DNA of 64,000 nucleotides from Glandiceps talaboti (Eukaryota > Hemichordata > Enteropneusta > Spengelidae): the NCBI RefSeq assembly GCF_964340395.1, contig NC_135551.1, forward strand, positions 18,767,503 to 18,831,502, in the 5' to 3' direction. The translations under genes and the position numbers were made by a program. Shown here in pieces: positions 58,018 to 64,000 of the stretch (its first letter is position 1; every line of letters begins with the position of its first letter). Below the pieces are notes generated by a model that was not told where the DNA came from, did not search any database, and saw only the letters and a program-made list of their open reading frames with translations.

Positions 58018-58300
58018 TAAGAGCTTAGCTGCAATCATTGCTGCAATTATTGTTACAGGGTTTGCATCCAGTTGCACTACTTTTGAGTGCAAACCCGGGA
58101 ATGATAAAATAAACTAAAATTAGAATAAAATTAACATTTACATATACATATATATTTGCCAGAAGTCAAAAATAAAATAAAATGTTGACATATCAAGTGA
58201 GGAAAAGAAATAAAAATAACTTTAAACTCCTGGCTGGACCACAACAAATGGTTTGTTCAAACTAGACAGTCGGTTTGTGGCCCAAGGAAAACATATACAG

Positions 58301-58582
<282 letters not shown>

Positions 58583-58639
58583 ATTACGCTCTGCCACTGC
58601 GGTATAGAGCACTGTCTTAGCAGATTGATACTCACCGAG

Positions 58640-58768
<129 letters not shown>

Positions 58769-58929
58769 AAAGTTAATAATAATAATTATAACAAAAAAAA
58801 CAAAGAAAACAAAAAAACATAAACTTAAAGTTTAAATCAGTCACTGTTATTATTATAAACAAGTCTTTTGTTTACTTCTCTACTTTAATTCATTTTAGCA
58901 GTACGTTTACTGTGTTTCTGTAATTAGAT

Positions 58930-59200
58930 GTAATTCCCTGTACTTTTCCTCGTTCAGCCAAGGAAAATAGGAGTGATGACCTAAAGGGTCTTTGACAACC
59001 CACCCGAGCCCTTAGGTCACGGGTATTTTCTGGCTGAATGTTGGCAAGTAACATTATTATACCAGCGCCAGTAATATATCAAAGACAAATCGGGAAAATT
59101 AATGGTAATTTTAAACTTTTTGATTAATATTTAGAACAAAGCAGAACCAGTGACGTAAAGGGGTGTTGTCGAGACATAGATGCACGTTGCTATGCAACAA
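58930..59200. mobile_element. CCAATATTT palindromic family, copy D
   Basis: GTTCAGCCAAGGAAAATAGG, GACCTAAAGGGTCTTTG and TATTTTCTGGCTGAATG give the palindrome. The tail ACCAGCGCCAGTAATAT, GAACCAGTGACGTAAA matches copy B over about 145 bases. Confidence 0.8.
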
Positions 59201-59905
59201 ACTAAATAAGTGCCATGGCAAAGCTTAAACACACACGGCAAATTAAAAACTGGCGGCGGAAGTACACACCTGGGAGGCGCCGGGAAATAAAATTTGTCCC
59301 ATATAATTCATGGCAATCCAGAATCGCATGAAGTTGGCATGTGATTATTAAGGGAAGGGACTCCAAACACCATCAATATTAAATAAGTGTATGACATTGC
59401 TGACATCGCATTCCACAAGCTTGGGTGTTGCATTATTGAAACATACATGGATAAAATATCACTTTTGACACGTTTAAGAGATGATATATTCATGCTATAT
59501 TCCGTGGCACACAAACTGAACTTAATATTCTGAATGAAAAGATAAATGAAATGCGGCCAACATTTAAATTTGGTCAGCTCAGAAACGGAAGTGGTATATC
59601 TTGATCTGATGATTTACAAAGGGGATAGGTTCAAATAATAAACCAATATAACTAATTGTTTAGTTTCATTGCAAGTGTTCCGATCACTACTCGGTCATTT
59701 CAAACACAAATACGTGTATAATAGAAAAACAGACACACATACACACAATATTTTAGACCCCCGCGCGTAAAATCTTGTTACCATAGTTCCCCATCACTTT
59801 ACGTATGTCCCCCGACCTTTAAAAAAACACTGTTCGTTAATCGTTGTCACTGGAGCCACTGTCACAGTATGGCGTAGAATGCCTGCCAATATTCGAAAAT
59901 ACAAT

Positions 59906-60260
59906 ACTGCAATGACTATATGCAATACTGCAATGACTATATGCAATACTGCAATGACTATATGCAATACTACAATGACTATATGCAATACTGCAATGAC
60001 TATATGCGATATGACTACATGAGATGACTATATGCGATATGACTACATGAGGTGACAACATGCGATATGACGACATGCGATGTGACTACATGAGATGACT
60101 ACATGCGATATGACTACATGAGATGACTACATGCGATATGACTACATGAGGTGACTACATGCGATGTGACTACATGAGATGACTACATGCGATATGACTA
60201 CATGAGATGACTACATGCGATATGACTACATGAGATGACTACATGAGATGACTGTATGCA
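59906..60260. repeat. Left-arm minisatellite: 21-bp then 28-bp units
   Basis: Five units of AATACTGCAATGACTATATG-C (21 bp) up to about 60008, then about nine units of 28 bp built from GCGATATGACTACATGAG and (A/G)TGACTACAT. Confidence 0.92.
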
Positions 60261-61410
60261 ATACTGCGATGATGACATGATATGCAGCGATTTTGTAATG
60301 ACGTTATGCCATTCGTAGATTATTCAATACGCATAATACGAGTATTAATATGAAACAGGCTAGGGAGTACTCCTCAGCATGTTGCACGTGGTAAGAGGTG
60401 GACCATTTGATATCCGGGGGGGGGAGGGCTTGGAAGATTTTGGGGGAAAAAAGATGCCAAATGGATTTGCTTGAAAAAAAAATCCGGATATGAGAGGGTT
60501 ATGGAAAAAAAAGATGGACCACTGCTGCTAGAAAAAAAATGTCTTGGCAGGGAAATGATGCACAGGTTCGAGTATACTGTTCAAATTGCTCGTACCTCTC
60601 CAACCAGGACACTTGTCAAATCATGACAAACAGTTTCAAACACATGTCAGGGACCAGTCAGTTTCGTTAGCCTGTGGTAAATTTGTTCTTGTCTCTGTTT
60701 CTTTCATAAATGGTTTAAATATTACTTCATGTAAGGGTTCAAACATCACTATACATAAAAAATATACATATAATACATGTATTACCTAGCTACAACACTA
60801 GTTACAGAACATGCCATGTAAGTGTTTGGCTGTTTCACAATCAGTGCTTCACTTATCTTACACTTTGGGGCAAAAGTGAACTTGAAGGTTTTGTAATGGT
60901 AACCTTCATACTATTGGATAGTTTATAAAAGAACTTAATCTAAATTGTTCTAGTCTCTTCAGTATGAATTTGTCAAAAGGGATGCTATACTTCCTATTTC
61001 AGACACTACATGTATCGACACCACAACTCAAATTCAAGTTTATATTGTACACTAGGTATGACCTCCTAAAGTGCTCTAACACATCAGTAACTTTACTATA
61101 AATGCAATATCAATGACCCTATACCAATGTTACAGGCCCACTTTTATAACATGGAAAACTTAAATGTAAAAAGTTATATTTACTTTAGCTTTTCGATGTT
61201 TGGCAATATATATCTCAGAGGCTATGAATAACCTAAAAATCGCCTAAATAGAAACAAAAAACTGCAGATCTGGCGGGGGGGGGGCCTTGGACTCCATCAC
61301 CCCAGAGGCCACTCATTCGTTAAACCAACAATAAGATTCACCAAAATTGGTAAAAAAAAAACTTGAAAAGCTTCTAGGGGAGATCCCCTAGGACCCCCCC
61401 CCCCCCATAA

Positions 61411-61935
61411 GAGGTAGACATGTCCAAGCCTCAAATCAAAGTTCTTCCCTCCACCTCTTACTGTCAAGATGGCATGAAATTTTATTTCAAAAATGTTTCA
61501 ACCATGTGTAGTTGCTTTTTACATGTTAGAGCTGTCTTGTAAAGCTTGCAAATTATTGTCTGAAAGTGTCCGAGAACCCCCCGTAAGAGGTAGACATGTT
61601 CCAGTCTCAAATCAAAGTTCTTTCCTCCAACTCTTACTGTCAAGATGCTATGAAACTTTATTTCAAAAATGTTTCAACCTCACAGAGTTGCTTTTTACAT
61701 ATTAGAGCTGTCTTGTAAAATTTGTAAATTATTGTCTGAAAGTGTCTGTGAATAGCCTAAACATTGCCTTTAGAAGTAAAAATCATCCAGGCCGTTTTCT
61801 AGGGGGAGACCGGCTAGAACCCCCCCCCCCCGGCCCCCATTCACAGACACTCGCACAAGAGGTGGACATATCCCAGTCTCAAAGCTCTTCCCTCTACAAC
61901 TTACTGTCAGATGCTATGAAACTTTATTCGGGGGG
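61411..61935. repeat. Tandem repeat (176-bp and longer units) inside the foldback element
   Basis: Units start at 61411, 61587 and 61859 with GAGGTAGACATGT, then CTCAAATCAAAGTTCTT, ACTTACTGTCA-like and ATGAAACTTTATTTC. The first two share about 170 bases; the third is partial. C-runs and G-runs border the units. Confidence 0.88.
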
Positions 61936-62492
61936 GGGGGGGGGGGGGTCAGTGACTTTTTGTCGGCCCAATGGAAAAAAAACACTGACACCCCCCCCCC
62001 ATCCCCCAATCTGGAGAAACTGACCGGTCTATCTGAATGTTTGAGCTCACCAATCAAGTTTCCGATTTGTATTTTCAGTGTGTCACCATACCATGGCATA
62101 CTTATTTAATTGAAAATCAAACATGTATGAAATATGAAGTTTTTTAAATACAATATGTGTGTGATAGAACAGCATCTTTTTACTCTCTCTATTACCGTGT
62201 GCCAAAACCAAACAGAAAATTGTGGCAACAAATGTAGGTGTTCAACATTGACGTAAACAAAATCCGGATATCTCAAAGAAGCAAAGAAAAAAAAAGTTGC
62301 CAGCATAGGAAAAGGAGAAAAAAATAATTCTCAGGCAAGCAGGTGGGAAAAAAAATAATGACTCTCCACCAATCTTCCAAGCCCCCCAGGATATCGAATG
62401 GTCTACCCCTTATGCATATTGAATAATCTACGAATGGCATAACGTCATTACAAAATCGCCGCATATCATGTCATCATCTCGCATCGCAGTAT

Positions 62493-62658
62493 TGCATGTA
62501 GTCATCTAATGTAGTCATATCGCATGTAGTCATCTCATGTAGTCACATCGCATGTAGTCACCTCATGTAGTCATATCGCATGTAGTCATCTCATGTAGTC
62601 ATATCGCATGTAGTCACCTCATGTAGTCATATCGCATGTAGTCATCTCATGTAGTCAT
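62493..62658. repeat. Right-arm minisatellite (inverted 28-bp units)
   Basis: About six units of CATGTAGTCATCTCATGTAG-type sequence, the reverse complement of the left-arm 28-bp unit, including the same CACCTC/CATCTC variants. Confidence 0.92.
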
Positions 62659-63051
62659 GTGTGTCATTTAGATTTATTGTCATGTGTGCATCATTCGCCT
62701 TGTGTGTGCGTCATTTATAGTCACGAGCACAGGGCACGTATTATTGCTTAGATTGCCGCCCTGGATCGCCGTTTTCTTAGGAAAATATCGTACGAATCCT
62801 GCTGCTACAAATGTGTCAATCTCTAAAGTAGCGGAAATGTTTTTTCCTTACTTACAGGTAGGAATATCTAGTCAAAAGGTTGTTATATCTAGTCTGTAGA
62901 CCAGGAAAACAACAATCTAAGAAATATTACACGCCCCTGTGGTCATACGTGCATTACTTGCCTTATGTGTGTCATTTATTTCCATACGCTAGTCATTTGC
63001 CATAAGATGTGTGTCATTTGCTCTTACGCATACATAATTAATTTTGTGTGT
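62659..63051. repeat. Degenerate TGTGTGTCATTT repeats
   Basis: GTGTGTCATTTA/G, GTGCGTCATTTAT and TGTGTGTCATTTGC recur about eight times at uneven spacing outside the foldback right arm, with about 190 bases of other sequence between (62730-62940). Confidence 0.6.
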
Positions 63052-63060
63052 CACTTACGT

Positions 63061-63157
63061 TAGACTGTAAGATACGTCCTGACGTTCCGCCCTCACCGGC
63101 GTGGGAGGGGTTGGCTGAAGTGTGAGGGCGCCCCATCACGGCGTACCTTACAGACTA
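63061..63157. mobile_element. GC-rich MITE, GAGGGCGCCCC family, complete copy with 9-bp target duplication
   Basis: The ends TAGACTGTAAG and CTTACAGACTA are inverted repeats with one mismatch. The element is flanked by the perfect direct repeat CACTTACGT at 63052-63060 and 63158-63166. 97 bp, no coding. A 9-bp duplication is typical of Mutator-like elements. Confidence 0.88.
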
Positions 63158-63166
63158 CACTTACGT

Positions 63167-64000
63167 TCATCATCATCACACATCATGATCAAATGTAGAC
63201 GAATAATAAAAAGTAAGTACCCTAGAGAAGACACTTAACACTCTAAGCCGTCAGATGTAGGTGATGTACATTTGATATCTTGTAGATGTAATAGAAATTG
63301 CCTTGAATGACAGCCACAAAAGCCAGACGATAGTACTTTCAGTTGGTCATTATATGTATAGACTTTATAGAACTTATGGTATATTTTATTTCATTCATCT
63401 AGATTAACTGGTATATACCGAGTACCGTTATGATATGGCAAGAGGGGCAAAAAAGTCCCCTGAACGTTAGATCCTTGATATTTTTATTGTCCATTCCTAA
63501 TCCCAATGATATGATGTACAGGGTTGGTAGAACTTCACTGAGCTCTGTTGAAATGTGGCGCATGAAATATTGAATCTAACGTCCATATTATCTAGTCAAT
63601 GCTAGGGGTATCATTGCTGCCAAGCAATTCTTTGTCGCTTCCTTTGAGTTGCCATACATACCCTTTTATATACAATAGGCCACAGTTTTTCCTTTATTTT
63701 TATTTATTACTTTTATTTATTTATTTATTTATTTTTTTGGGGGGGGGAAAGTTTAATACACACACTCACAATGCTTGACAGCCAATAGTGAGGAGTTATG
63801 AGGGTATGGTGCCATTATGACTCTCAAACATGAAAACCTATAGTTTGTGTTGGTGTAAAAATAACTTGAATATGACACAGGGCGAACATGACGAATGCAG
63901 GTGGAGACGCGGGAAGGATGGCGAATGCAGATGAAGACGCAGCGAAGATGATGAATGCAAACGGAGACGTGGTGAAATTGGTGACAGTGGTGGAAGTGCG
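63167..64000. other. Gene-free right edge
   Basis: No exon was recognised. There is a (TTTA)n stretch with a G-run at about 63695-63748 and an imperfect GATGAATGCAGGTGGAGACG-type repeat (about 24-30-bp units) from 63890 to the end, which may continue beyond the window. Confidence 0.6.

Larger units (their letters stand above)
59906..62658. mobile_element. Foldback-like transposon with minisatellite arms
   Basis: The left arm 59906-60495 and right arm 62255-62658 are inverted copies. Outer parts are tandem arrays of GCGATATGACTACATGAGAT-type units. Inner parts share ATGATGACATGATATGC, GCGATTTTGTAATGACGTTA, TGCCATTCGTAGATTATTCA, GGGCTTGGAAGATT and ATCCGGAT in mirror order. The middle 1.76 kb holds tandem repeats but no convincing gene. 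This architecture is that of foldback (FB/TU-type) elements. Edges are approximate and no target duplication was found. Confidence 0.8.

Noticed and set aside
59906-60260. CRISPR-like array of 28-bp repeats
   Set aside because: Units are directly adjacent without unique spacers, the host is an animal, and an inverted copy lies 2.3 kb away; this is a minisatellite in a foldback arm.
61742-62023. 93-residue open frame inside the foldback element
   Set aside because: It crosses homopolymer G and C runs and resembles no transposase; the Gly and Pro runs come from those homopolymers.
62684-62899. 71-residue open frame near the right edge
   Set aside because: No recognisable family, splice structure or codon pattern, within repeat-rich sequence.

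Overview
This window is nuclear DNA of an animal, most likely a marine invertebrate such as a mollusc, annelid, hemichordate or lancelet; I cannot fix the phylum. It is AT-rich. Genes are split into many exons with GT-AG introns and lie among dense microsatellites, minisatellites and short inverted-repeat transposons. About 11-12% of the window is coding. No tRNA, rRNA, CRISPR array or operon was seen.

Layout. (1) Bases 380-3188, + strand: the last five exons of a secreted or extracellular protein that ends in a von Willebrand factor type D (VWD) domain; its 5' part lies left of the window. (2) 5933-7800, - strand: three exons encoding the C-terminal half of a monocarboxylate-transporter-like protein (SLC16/MFS). 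No N-terminal half was found before the next gene. (3) 10198-56658, - strand: one very large gene in 39 exons that I identify as SPAG17/PF6, a large scaffold of the C1a projection of the axonemal central apparatus in motile cilia. I rebuilt it exon by exon: every splice phase joins except at exon 37. The reading frame totals about 2,500 codons against about 2,200 in human. A good RFX X-box lies about 490 bp upstream of its start codon, as expected for a ciliary gene. (4) 56659-64000: no gene; a transposon-rich flank holding a foldback element of about 2.75 kb, several hairpin elements and long (TA)n arrays.

Points that stand out. The SPAG17 model contains an in-frame TGA in exon 28 (19498-19500) inside otherwise good coding sequence. 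Exon 37 has no canonical donor and runs into TAG beside a large microsatellite. The right flank carries a foldback transposon whose inverted arms are built of 21- and 28-bp tandem repeats (59906-60495 and 62255-62658). Several non-autonomous inverted-repeat families occur two to four times in the window: a GC-rich 97-105 bp element with a 9-bp target duplication, a palindromic family sharing CCAATATTT ends, an AATTCTCGGTACC-ended family, and a CTGTAAACC-ended family with TA flanks. Six CTCF-like core motifs lie in SPAG17 introns.

The three genes look functionally unrelated. SPAG17 and the transporter fragment share a strand and are about 2.4 kb apart.
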